Positions 23,701-36,200 of a DNA stretch of 64,000 nucleotides are shown piece by piece. This stretch comes from Adiantum capillus-veneris. Its lineage: Eukaryota; Streptophyta; Polypodiopsida; Polypodiales; Pteridaceae. How positions within the stretch are numbered: the stretch's first letter is position 1; the number at the start of each line of letters is the position of its first letter. A model generated the notes under the pieces. That model ran no database searches. It saw only the letters and a program-made list of their open reading frames with translations, and was not told where the DNA came from. A program made the translations under genes and the position numbers. Where the stretch lies: assembly GCA_014529385.2 (NCBI GenBank), contig CM043967.1:87159278-87223277 (forward strand), written 5' to 3'.

Positions 23701-26700
23701 TATAATGACATAGAGTGGAAAAGTGGTGAATCTTGAGACCAAACCACTCAGGCTGCTAGCAATAATAGCTTGGACAAGTGTTGGACCTTGAATGTAAACC
23801 CCTCATCTATGACATATCGTGAGTTTAATGTTTTTAGATGGAGCCTAGCATCTTGGAGACATGGTGCAACTTGCTTCACGTCATGTTTCAATGGAGCCTA
23901 TCTTGGACAAATGGTGGAGCATCCTTCTCTCCATGTTACAATGGAGGCTAGCTTGCACAATTCGTGGACCTTTTCTTCTCTTTCTGTTTCATTAAAGTTA
24001 GCTTCGACAAGTGGTGGAGCTTGGAACAAAACCCCCATATAAAACCTATCATGGTCACTCCAAGTGGTAAGAAAGAATGACCTTTAATATATAGACTTAT
24101 AGGTTGGACAAGTGGTGGACCTTGAATGTAAACCCCCCATCTACGAAATATGGTGGGTTTAAGGTATTTAGATGGAGTCTAGCATCTTGGAGACATGGTG
24201 CACCTTGCTTCTCTTCATGTTTCCATGGAGCCTGTCTTGGACAAATGGTAGAGCATCCTTCTCTCAATGTTTCAATGGAGCCTAGCTTGGACAAGTGGTG
24301 GACCTTTGCTTCTCTCTCTCTTTCAATAGAGTTAACGTGGACAAGTGGTGGAGCTTGGAACCAAACCCCCATGTAAAACCTATCATGGTTACTGCAAGTG
24401 GTAAGAAAGAATAACCTTTAAGATATAGACTTATAGGTTGGACAAGTGGTGGACCTTAACACCCACATATTGTTAATATAATGACATAGAGTGGAAAAGT
24501 GGTGAATCTTGAGACAAAACCACTAATGATACTAGCGATAATAGCTTGGACAAGTATCGGCCCTTGAATGTAAACCCCCCATGTACAAAATATCCTCGGT
24601 TTAAGGTATTTCGATGACGCCTAGCATCTTGGAGACATGGTGCATCTTGCTTCTCTTCATTTTTCGATGGAGCCTATCTTGGACAAATGGTGGAGCATCC
24701 TTCTCTCTATGTTTCAATGGACCCTATCTTGGACACGTGGTGGACCTTTGCTTCTATCTATGATTGAATAGAGTTTGCTTGGACAAGTGCTGGACCTTGG
24801 AACTCAAACCCCCATGTGAAACCTATCATGGTCACTCCAACTGGTGAGAAAGAATAACCTTTAAAATATAGGCTTATAGGTTGGACAAGTGGTGGACCTT
24901 AACACCCAAATATTCTTAATATAATGACATAGAGTGAAAAGGTGGTGAATCTTGAGACAAAACCACTCATGCTAATAGCGATAATAGCTTGGACAAGTGG
25001 TGGAACTTGAACGTAAACCCACCATGTTTCAATAGACTTAGCTTCGACAAATGGTGGAGCATCGTTCTCTCTATCCTTCAATGGAGCCTAGCTTGGACAA
25101 GTAGTGGACCTTTGCTTCTATCTATGATTCAATAGAGTTTGCTTGGACAAGTGGTGGACCTTAAAACTCAAACCCCCATGTGAAACCTATCATGGTCACT
25201 CCAAGTGTTGAGAAAGAATAACCTTTAAAATATAGGCTTATAGGTTGGACAAGTGGTGGACCTTAACACCCAAATATTCTTAATATAATGACATAGAGTG
25301 AAAAAGTGGTGAATCTTGAGACAAAACCACTCATGCTACTAGCGATAATAGCTTGGACAAGTGGTGGAACTTGAACGTAAACCCACCATGTTTCAATAGA
25401 CTTAGCTTCGACAAATGGTGGAGCATCGTTCTCTCCATCTTTGAATGGAGCCTATCTTTGAAAAGTAGTGGACCTTTGTTTCTCTCTAGGTTTCAATAGA
25501 GTTAGCTTGAACAAGTGGTGGACCTTGGAACCAAACCCCCAAGTGGTGAGAAAGAATAACCTTAATGATATATCCTTATAGGTTGGACAAGTGGTAGACC
25601 TTAACACCCAGATATTCTTAATATAATGGCATGGAGTGGAAAAGTGGTAAATCTTGAGAGCAAACTACTCATGCTACAAGCGATAATAGGTTGGAAAAGT
25701 GGTGGACCTTGAATGTAAACCCCCCATCTACGAAATATCGTGGGTTTTTGGTATTTAGATGGATCCTAGCATCTTGGAGACATGGTGCACCTTGCTTCTC
25801 TTCATGTTTCAATGGAGCCTATCTTGCACAAATGGTGGAGCATCCTTCTCTCCATGTTTCAATGGACCCTAGCTTGCACAAGTGGTGGACCTTTGCTTCT
25901 CTCTATGTTTCAATAGAGTTTTCTTGGACAAGTGGTGGACCTTGGAACTCAAACCCCCATGTGAAACCTATCATGGTCACTCCAAGTGGTGAGAAAGAAT
26001 AACCTTTAGAATATAGGCTTATAGGTTGGACAAGTGGTGGAGCTTAACACCCAAATATTCTTAATATAATGACATAGAGTGAAAAAGTGGTGAATCTTGA
26101 GACAAAACCACTCATGCTACTAGCGATAATAGCTTGGACAAGTGGTGGAACTTGAACGTAAACCCCCCATGTTTCAATAGACTTAGCTTCGACAAATGGT
26201 GGAGCATCGTTCTCTCCATCTTTCAATGGAGCCTAGCTTGGACAAGTAGTCAACCTTTGTTTCTCTCTAGGTTTCAATAGAGTTAGCTTGGACAAGTGGT
26301 GGACCTTGGAACCAAACCCCCATGTAAAACCTATCATGGTCACTTCAAGTGGTGAGAAAGAATAACCTTAATAATATATCCTTATAGGTTGGACAAGTGG
26401 TGGACCTTAACACCCAGATATTCTTAATATAATGGCATAGAGTGGAAAAGTGGTGAATCTTGAGAGAAAACCACTCATGCTACTAGCGGTAATAGCTTGG
26501 ACAAGTGGTGGACCTTGAACGTAAACCCCCCATGTTTTAATAGAGTTAGCTTCAAGAAATGATGGAGCATCCTTCTCTCCATGTCTCAATGGAGCCTAGC
26601 TTGGACAAGTGGATCTTTGTTTCTCTCTATGTTTCAATAGAGTTAGCTTGGACAAGTGGTGGACCTTGGAACCAAACCCCCATGTAAAACCTAGCATGAT

Positions 26701-29072
26701 TCAATGGAGCCTAGCTTGGACAAGTGGTGGACCTTTGCTTCTCTCTATGATTCAATAGAGTTAGCTTGGACAAGTGGTGGACCTTGAAACCAAACCCCCA
26801 CGTAAACCCCCATGAAGCCTAGCATCTTGGAAACATGGTGCACCTTGCTTCTCTTCATGTTTCAATGAAGCCTATCTTGGACAAATAGTGGAGCATCCGT
26901 CTCTCCATGTTTCAATGGACCCTAGCTTGCACAAGTGGTGGACCTTTGCTTCTATCTATGATTCAATAGAGTTTGCTTGGACAAGTGGTGGACCTTGGAA
27001 CTCAAACCCCCATGTGAAACCTATCATGGTCACTCCAAGTGGTCAGAAAGAATAACCTTTAAAATATAGGCTTATAGGTTGGACAAGTGGTGGACCTTAA
27101 CACACAAATATTCTTAATATAATGACATAGAGTGAAAAAGTGGTGAATCTTGAGACAAAACCACTCATGCTACTAGCAATAATAGCTTGGACAAGTGGTG
27201 GAACTTGAACGTAAACCCACCATGTTTCAATAGACTTAGCTTCGACAAATGGTGGAGCGTCGTTCTCTCCATCTTTCAATGGAGCCTAGCTTGGACAAGT
27301 AGTGGACCTTTGTTTCTCTCTAGGTTTCAATAGAGTTAGCTTGGACAAGTGGTGGACCTTGGAACCAAACACCCATGTAAAACCTATCAATTTCACTCCA
27401 AGTGGTAGGAAAGAATAACCTTAATGATATATCCATTTAGGTTGGACAAGTGGTGGACCTTAACACCCAGATATTCTTAATATAATGGCACAGAGTGGAA
27501 AAGTGGTGAATCTTGAGACAAAACCACTCATGCTACTAGCGGTAATAGCTTGGACAAGTGGTGGACCTTGAACGTAAACCCCCCATGTTTTAATAGAGTT
27601 AGCTTCGAGAAATGATGAAGCATCCTTCTCTCCATGTTTCAATGGAGCCTAGCTTAGACAAGTGGTGGACCTTTGCTTCTCTCTATAATTCAAACGAGTT
27701 AGCTTGGACAAGTGGTGGAACTTGAAACCAAACCCCCATGTAAAACCTATCATGGTCACTCCAAGTGGTACGAAAGAATAACCTTTAATATGTAGCCTTA
27801 TAGGTTATACAAGTGGTGGACCTTAACACCCACATATTCTTAATATAATGACATAGAGTGGAAAAGTGGTGAATCTTAAGACCAAACCACTCAGGCTACT
27901 ACCAATAATAGCTTGGACAAGTGTTGGACCTTGAATGTAAACCCCTCATTTACGACATATCATGGGTTTAATGTTTTTAGATGGAGCATAGCATCTTGGA
28001 GACATGGTGCAGCTTGCTTCTCGTCATGTTTCAATGGAGCCTAACTTGGACAAATGGTGGAGCATCCTTCTCTCCATGTTACAATGGATCCTAGCCTGGA
28101 CAAGTGGTGGACCTTTTCTTCTCTCTCTGTTTCAATACAGTTAGCTTGGACAAGTGGTGGAGCTTGGAACAAAAACCCAATATAAATCCTATCATGGTCA
28201 CTCCAAGTGGTGAGAAAGAATAACCTTTAAGATATAGACTTATAGGTTGGACATGTGGTGGAGCTTGAATGTAAACCCCCCATCTACGAAATATGGTGGG
28301 TTTAAGGTATTTAGATGGAGTCTAGCATCTTGGAGACATGGTGCACCTTACTTCTGTTCATATTTCAATGGAGCCTATCTTGGACAAATGGTGGAGCATC
28401 CTTCTCTCCATGTTTCACTGGACCCTAGCTTGGACAAGTGGTGGACCTTTGCTTCTCTTTCTGTTTCAATAGAGTTAGCTTGGACAAGTGGTGGAGCTTG
28501 GAACCAAACCCGCATGTAAAACCTATCATGGTTACTCCAAGTGGTAAGAAAGAATAACCTTTAAGATATAGACCTATAGGTTGGACAAGTGGTGGACCTT
28601 AACACCCACATATTGTTAATATAATGACATACTGTGGAAACGTGGTGAATCTTGAGACAAATCCACTCATGCTACTAGCGATAATAGCTTGTACAAGTAT
28701 CAGGCCTTGAATGTAAACCGCCCATGTACAAAATATCCTGGGTTTAAGGTATTTCGATGAAGCCTAGCATCTTGGAGACATGGTGCAGCTTGCATCTCTT
28801 CATTTTTCCATGAAGCCTATCTTGGACAAATGGTGGAGCATTCGTCTCTCCATGTTTCAATGGACCCTAGCTTGGACAAGTGGTGGACCTTTGCTGATCT
28901 CTATGATTCAATAGAGTTAGCTTGGACAAGTGGTGGAGCTTGGAACCAAACCCCCGTGTAAAACCTATCATGGTCACTCCAAGTGGTGAGAAAGAATAAC
29001 CTTTAAAATATAGGCTTATAGGTTGGACAAGTGGTGGACCTTTACACCCAAATATTCTTAATATAATGACAT
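20717..29072. repeat. Segmental duplication copy 3 (about 8.35 kb)
   Basis: Its left part repeats copy 2 and the whole repeats copy 1. Private deletions are visible: 14 bp at about 22,489 (gaaagaatagccttatagg where copies 1 and 2 have aacctttaagatat inserted) and 25 bp at about 25,533 (aacccccaagtggtgag, where copy 1 carries tgtaaaacctgtcatgttca and more). Short open frames at equivalent points are identical to copy 1 or differ by about one residue, so the duplication is recent compared with the divergence between neighbouring units. Confidence 0.83.
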
Positions 29073-32000
29073 AGAGTGAAAAAGTGGTGAATCTTGAGAC
29101 AAAACCACTCATGCTACTAGCGATAATAGCTTGGACAAGTGGTGGAACTTGAACGTAAACCCCCCATGTTTCAATAGACTTAGCTTCGACAAATGGTGGA
29201 GCATCGTTCTCTCCATCTTTCAATGGAGCCTAGCTTGGACAAGTAGTGGACCTTCAAGTGGTGGACCTTGGAACCAAACCCCCATGTAAAACCTATCATG
29301 TTCACTCCAAGTGGTGAGAAAGAATAACCTTAATGATATACCCTTATAGGTTGGACAACTGGTGGACCTTAACACCCAGATATTCTTAATATAATGGCAT
29401 AGAGTGGAAAAGTGGTGAATCTTGAGTCAAAACCACTCATGCTACTAGCGGTAATAGCTTGGACAAGTGGTGGACCTTGAACGTAAACCCCCCATGTTTT
29501 AATAGAGTTAGCTTCGAGAAATGATGGAGCATCCGTCTCTCCATGTTTCAATGGAGCCTAGCTTGGACAAGTGGTGGACCTTTGCTTCTCTCTATGATTC
29601 AATAGAGTTAGCTTGGACAAGTGGTGGAGCTTGGAACCAATCCCCCATGTAAAACCTAGGATGATTCAATGGAGCCTAGCTTGGACAAGTGGTGGACCTT
29701 TGCTTCTCTCTATGATTCAATAGAGTTAGCTTGGACAAGTGGTGGACCTTGGAACCAAACCCCCACGTAAACCCCCATGAAGCCTAGCATCTTGGAGACA
29801 TGGTGCAGCTTGCTTCTCTTCATTTTTGGATGGAGCCTATCTTGGACAAATGGTGGAGCATCCTTCTCTCGATGTTTCAATGGACCCTAGCTTGGACAAG
29901 TGGTGGACCTTTGCTTCTATCTATGATTCAATAGAGTTTGCTTGGACAAGTGGTGGACTTTGGAACTCACACCCCCATCTGAAACCTATCATGGTGACTC
30001 CAAGTGGTGAGAAAGAATAACCTTTAAAATATAGGGATATAGGTTGGACAAGTGGTGGACCTTAACACCCAAATATTCTTAATATAATGACATAGAGTTA
30101 AAAAGGGGTGGTGAATCTTGAGACAAAACCACTCATGCTACTAGCGATAATAGCTTGGACAAGTGGTGGACCTTGAACGTAAACCCACCATGTTTGAATA
30201 GACTTAGCTTCGACAAATGGTGGAGCATCGTTCTCTCCATCTTTCAGTGGAGCCTAGCTTGGACAAGCAGTGGACCTTTGTTTCTCTCTAGGTTTCAATA
30301 GAGTTAGCATGGACAAGTGGTGGACCTTGGAACCAAACCCCCATGTAAAACCTATCATGTTCACTCCAAGTGGTGAGAAAGAATAACCTTAATGATATAT
30401 CCTTATAGGTTGGACAAGTGGTGGACCTTAACACCCCGATATTGTTAATATAATGGCATAGAGTGGAAAAGTGGTGAATCTTGAGACAAAACCACTCATG
30501 CTACTAGCGGTAATAGCTTGGACACGTGGTGGACCTTGAACGTAAACCCCCCATGTTTTAATAGAGTTAGCTTCCAGAAATGATGAAGCATTCTTCTCTC
30601 CATGTTTTAATGGAGCCTAGCTTAGACAAGTGGTGGACCTTTGCTTCTCTCTATAATTCAATAGAGTTAGCTTGGACAAGTGGTGGAGCTTGGAACCAAA
30701 CCCGCATGTAAAACCTATCATGGTTACTCCAAGTGGTAAGAAAGAATAACCTTTAAGATATAGACTTATAGGTTGGACAAGTGGTGGACCTTAACACCCA
30801 CATATTCTTAATGTAATGAATTAGAGTGGAAAAGTGGTGAATCTTGAGACAAATCCACTCATGCTACTAGCGATAATAGCTTGGACAAGTATCGGCCCTT
30901 GAATGTAAACCGCCCATGTACAAAATATCCTGGGTTTAAGGTATTTCGATGAAGCCTAGCATCTTGGAGACATGGTGCAGCTTGCTTCTCTTCATTTTTC
31001 GATGGAGCCTATCTTGGACAAATGGTAGAGCATCCTTCTCTCCATGTTTCAATGGACCCTAGCTTGGACAAGTGGTGGACCTTTGCTGATCTCTATGATT
31101 CAATAGAGTTAGCTTGGACAAGTGGTGGAGCTTGGAACCAAACCCCCATGTAAAACCTATCATGGTCAATCGAAGTGGTGAGAAAGAATAACCTTTAAAA
31201 TATAGGCTTATAGGTTGGACAAGTGGTGGACCTTTACACCCAAATATTCTTAATATAATGACATAGAGTGAAAAAGTGGTGAATCTTGAGACAAAACCAA
31301 TCATGCTACTAGCGATAATAGCTTGGACAAGTAGTGGAACTTGAACGTAAACCCCCCATGTTTCAATAGACTTAGCTTCGACAAATGGTGGAGCATCGTT
31401 CTCTCCATCTTTCAATGGAGCCTAGCTTGGACAAGTAGTGGACCTTTGTTTCTCTCTAGGTTTCAATAGAGTTAGCTTGGACAAGTGGTGGACTTTGGAA
31501 CTCACACCCCCATCTGAAACCTATCATGGTGACTCCAAGTGGTGAGAAGGAATAACCTTTAAAATATAGGCTGATAGGTTGGACAAGTGGTGGACCTTAA
31601 CACCCAAATATTCTTAATATAATGACATAGAGTGAAAACGAAGTGGTGAATCTTGAGACAAAACCACTCATGCTACTAGCGATAATAGCTTGGACAAGTG
31701 GTGGAACTTGAACGTAAACCCACCATGTTTCAATAGACTTAGCTTCGACAAATGGTGGAGCATCGTTCTCTCCATCTTTCAATGGAGCCTAGCTTGGACA
31801 AGTAGTGGACCTTTGTTTCTCTCTAGGTTTCAATAGAGTTAGCTTGGTCAAGTGGTGGACCTTGGAACCAAACCCCCATGTAAAACCTATCATGTTCACT
31901 CCAAGTGGTGAGAAAGAATAACCTTAATGATATATCCTTATAGGTTGGACAAGTGGTGGACCTTAACACCCCGATATTCTTAATATAATGGCATAGAGTG

Positions 32001-33299
32001 GAAAAGTGGTGAATCTTGAGACAAAACCACTCATGCTACTAGCGGTAATAGCTTGGACAAGTTGTGGACCTTGAACGTAAACCCCTCATGTTTTAATAGA
32101 GTTAGCTTCGAGAAATGATGAAGCATCCTTCTCTCCATGTTTCAATGGAGCCTAGCTTAGACAAGTGGTGGACCTTTGCTTCTCTCTATAATTCAATAGA
32201 GTTAGCTTGGACAAGTGGTGGAACTTGAAACCAAACCCCCATGTAAAACCTATCATGGTCACTCCAAGTGGTACGAAAGAATAACCTTTAAGATGTAGCC
32301 TTATAGGTTATACAAGTGGTGGACCTTAACACCCATATATTCTTAATATAATGACATAGAGTGGAAAAGTGATGAATCTTAAGACCAAACCACTCAGGCT
32401 ACTACCAATAATAGCTTGGACAAGTGTTGGACCTTGAATGTAAACCCCTCATTTACGACATATCATGGGTTTAATGTTTTTAGATGGAGCATAGCATCTT
32501 GGAGACATGGTGCAGCTTGCTTCTCGTCATGTTTCAATGGAGCCTAACTTGGACAAATGGTGGAGCATCCTTCTCTCCATGTTACAATGGATCCTAGCCT
32601 GGACAAGTGGTGGACCTTTTCTTCTCTCTCTGTTTCAATACAGTTAGCTTGGACAAGTGGTGGAGCTTGGAACAAAAACCCAATATAAAACCTATCATGG
32701 TCACTCCCAGTGGTGAGAAAGAATAACCTTTAAGATATAGACTTATAGGTTGGACAAGTGGTGGAGCTTGAATGTAAACCCCCCATCTACGAAATATGGT
32801 GGGTTTAAGGTATTTAGATGGAGTCTAGCATCTTGGAGACATGGTGCACCTTACTTCTGTTCATATTTCAATGGAGCCTATCTTGGACAAATGGTGGAGC
32901 ATCCTTCTCTCCATGTTTCAATGGACCCTAGCTTGGACAAGTGGTGGACCTTTGCTTCTCTCTCTGTTTCAATAGAGTTAGCTTGGACAAGTGGTGGAGC
33001 TTGGAACCAAACCCGCATGTAAAACCTATCATGGTTAGTCCAAGTGGTAAGAAAGAATAACCTTTAAGATATAGACCTATAGGTTGGACAAGTGGTGGAC
33101 CTTAACACCCACATATTGTTAATATAATGACATAGAGTGGAAAAGTGGTGAATCTTGAGACAAATCCACTCATGCTACTAGCGATAATAGCTTGGACAAG
33201 TATCAGCCCTTGAATGTAAACCGCCCATGTACAAAATATCCTGGGTTTAAGGTATTTCGATGAAGCTTAGCATCTTGGAGACATGGTGCAGCTTGCTTC
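29073..33299. repeat. Array block with multiple 35-bp-deleted and 118-codon-type units
   Basis: Ordinary array with several diagnostic variants. One is a 35-bp deletion giving tagtggaccttcaagtggtgg (29,24x). Another is the substitution ggacctttacaccc in place of ggaccttaacaccc (29,04x and 31,23x), which removes a minus-strand stop. The third is a 3-bp gain inside gaaaaagtggtg (about 30,09x and 31,64x). The block is related, in patchwork fashion, to 50.4-53.8 kb (28,867/50,447 and 29,826/51,406 at offset 21,580; 31,059/52,273 at offset 21,214). No gene was seen. Confidence 0.75.
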
Positions 33300-36200
33300 T
33301 CTTCATTTTTCCATGAAGCCTATCTTGGACAAATGGTGGAGCATCCGTCTCTCCATGTTTCAATGGACCCTAGCTTGGACAAGTAGTGGACCTTTGCTGA
33401 TCTCTATGATTCAATAGAGTTAGCTTGGACAAGTGGTGGAGCTTGGAACCAAACCCCCATGTAAAACCTATCATGGTCACTCCAAGTGGTGAGAAAGAAT
33501 AACCTTTAAAATATAGGCTTATAGGTTGGACAAGTGGTGGACCTTTACACCCAAATATTCTTAATATAATGACATAGAGTGAAAAAGTGGTGAAGCTTGA
33601 GACAAAACCACTCATGCTACTAGCGATAATAGCTTGCACAAGTGGTGGAACATGAATGTAAACCCCCCATGTTTCAATAGACTTAGCTTCGACAAATGGT
33701 GGAGCATCGTTCTCTCCATCTTTCAATGGAGCCTAGCTTGGACAAGTAGTGGACCTTCATGTGGTGGACCTTGGAACCAAACCCCCATGTAAAACCTATC
33801 ATGTTCACTCCAAGTGGTGAGAAAGAATAACCTTATTGATATATCCTTATAGTTTGGACAAGTGGTGGACCTTAACACCCAGATATTCTTAATATAATGG
33901 CATAGAGTGGCAAAGTGGTGAATCTTGTGACAAAACCACTCATGCTACTAGCGGTAATAGCTTGGACAAGTGGTGGACCTTGAACGTAAACCTCCCATGT
34001 TTTAATAGAGTTAGCTTCGAAAAATGAGGGAGCATCCTTCTCTTCATGTTTCAATGGAGCCTAGCTTGGACAAGTGGTGGACCTTTGCTTCTCTCTATGA
34101 TTCAATAGAGTTAGCTTGGACAGGTGGTGGACCTTGGAACCAAACCCACATGTAAAACCTAGCATGATTGAATGGAGCCTAGCTTGGCCAAGTGGTGGAC
34201 CTTTGCTTCTCTCTATGATTCAATAGAGCTAGCTTGGACAAGTGGTGGACCTTGGAACCAAATCCCCACGTAAACCCCCATGAAGCCTAGCATCTTGGAG
34301 ACATGGTGCAGCTTGCTTCTCTTCATTTTTCGATGGAGCCTATCTTGGACAAATGGTGGAGCATCCTTCTCTCGATGTTTCAATGGACCCTAGCTTGGAC
34401 AAGTGGTGGACTTTTGCTTCTATCTATGCTTCAATAGAGTTTGCTTGGACAAGTGGTGGACCTTGGAATTCAAACCCCCATGTGAAACCTATCATGGTCA
34501 CTCCAAGTGGTGAGAAAGAATAACCTTTAAAATATAGGCTTATAGGTTGGATAAGTAGTGGAGCTTAACACCCAAATATTCTTAATATAATGACATAGAG
34601 TGAAAAAGTGGTGAATCTTGAGACAAAACCACTCATGCTACTAGGGATAATAGCTTGGACAAGTGGTGGAACTTGAACGTAAACCCCCCATGTTTCAATA
34701 GACTTAGCTTCAACAAATGGTGGAGCATCGTTCTCTCCATCTTTCAATGGAGCCTATCTTGGACAAGTAGTGGACCTTTGTTTCTCTCTAGGTTTCAATA
34801 GAGTTAGCTTGGACAAGTGGTGGACCTTGGAACCAAACCCCCATGTAAAACCTATCATGTTCACTCCAAGTGGTGAGAAAGAATAACCTTAATGATATAT
34901 TCTTATAGGTTGGACAAGTGGTGGACCTTAACACCCAGATATTCTTAATATAATGGCATAGAGTGGAAAAGTGGTAAATCTTGAGAGCAAACTACTCATG
35001 CTACTAGCGATAATACGTTGGACAAGTGGTGGACCTTGAATGTAAACCCCCCATCTACGAAATATCGTGGGTTTAAGGTATTTAGATGGATCCTAGCATC
35101 TTGGAGAAATGGTACACCTTGCTTCTCTTCATGTTTCAATGGAGCCTATCTTGGACAAATGGTGGAGCATCCTTCTGTCCATGTTTCAATGGACCCTAGC
35201 TTGCACAAGTGGTGGACCTTTGCTTCCCTCTATCTTTCAATAGTGTTAGCTTGGACAAGTGGTGGACCTTGGAACCAAACCCCAATGTAAAACCTATCAT
35301 GGTCACTCCAAGTCGTGAGAAAGAATAACCTTTAAGATATAGCCTTATAGGTTGGACAAATGGTGGACCTTAACACCCAGATATCCTTAATATAATGACA
35401 TAGAGTGATAAAGTGGTGAATCTTGAGACAAAACCACTCATGCTACTAGCAGTAATAGCTTGGACAAGTGGTGGACCTTGAACGTAAACCCCCCATGTTT
35501 TAATAGAGTTAGCTTCGAGAAATGATGGAGCATCCTTCTCTCCATGTTTCAATGGAGCCTAACTTGGACAAGTGGTGGACCTTGGAACCAAACCCCCATG
35601 TAAAACCTATCATGGTCACTCAAAGTGGTACGAAAGAATAACCTTTAAGATGTAGCCTTATAGGTTGGACAAGTGGTGGAGCTTGGAACAAAACCCCCAT
35701 ATAAAACCTATCATGGTCACTCCAAGTGGTGAGAAAGAATAACGTTTAAGATATAGACTTATAGGTTGGACAAGTGGTGGACCTTGAATGTACACCCCCC
35801 ATCTACGAAATATGGTGGGTTTAAGGTAATTAGATGGAGTCTAGCATCTTGGAGACATGGTGCACCTTGCTTCTCTTCATGTTTCAATGGAGACTATCTT
35901 GGACAAATGGTGGACCATCCTTCTCTTCATGTTTCAATGGACCGTAGCTTGGACAAGTCGTGGAGCTTTGCTTCTCTCTCTGTTTCAATAGAGTTAGCTT
36001 GGACAAGTGGTGGAGCTGGGAATCAAACCCCCATGTAAAACCTATCATGGTTACTCCAAGTGGTAAGAAAGAATAACCTTTTAGATATAGACTTATAGGT
36101 TGGACAAGTGGTGGACCTTAACACCCACATATTCTTAATATAATGACATGTGGTGAATCTTGAGACAAATCCACTCATGCTACTAGCGATAATAGCTTGG

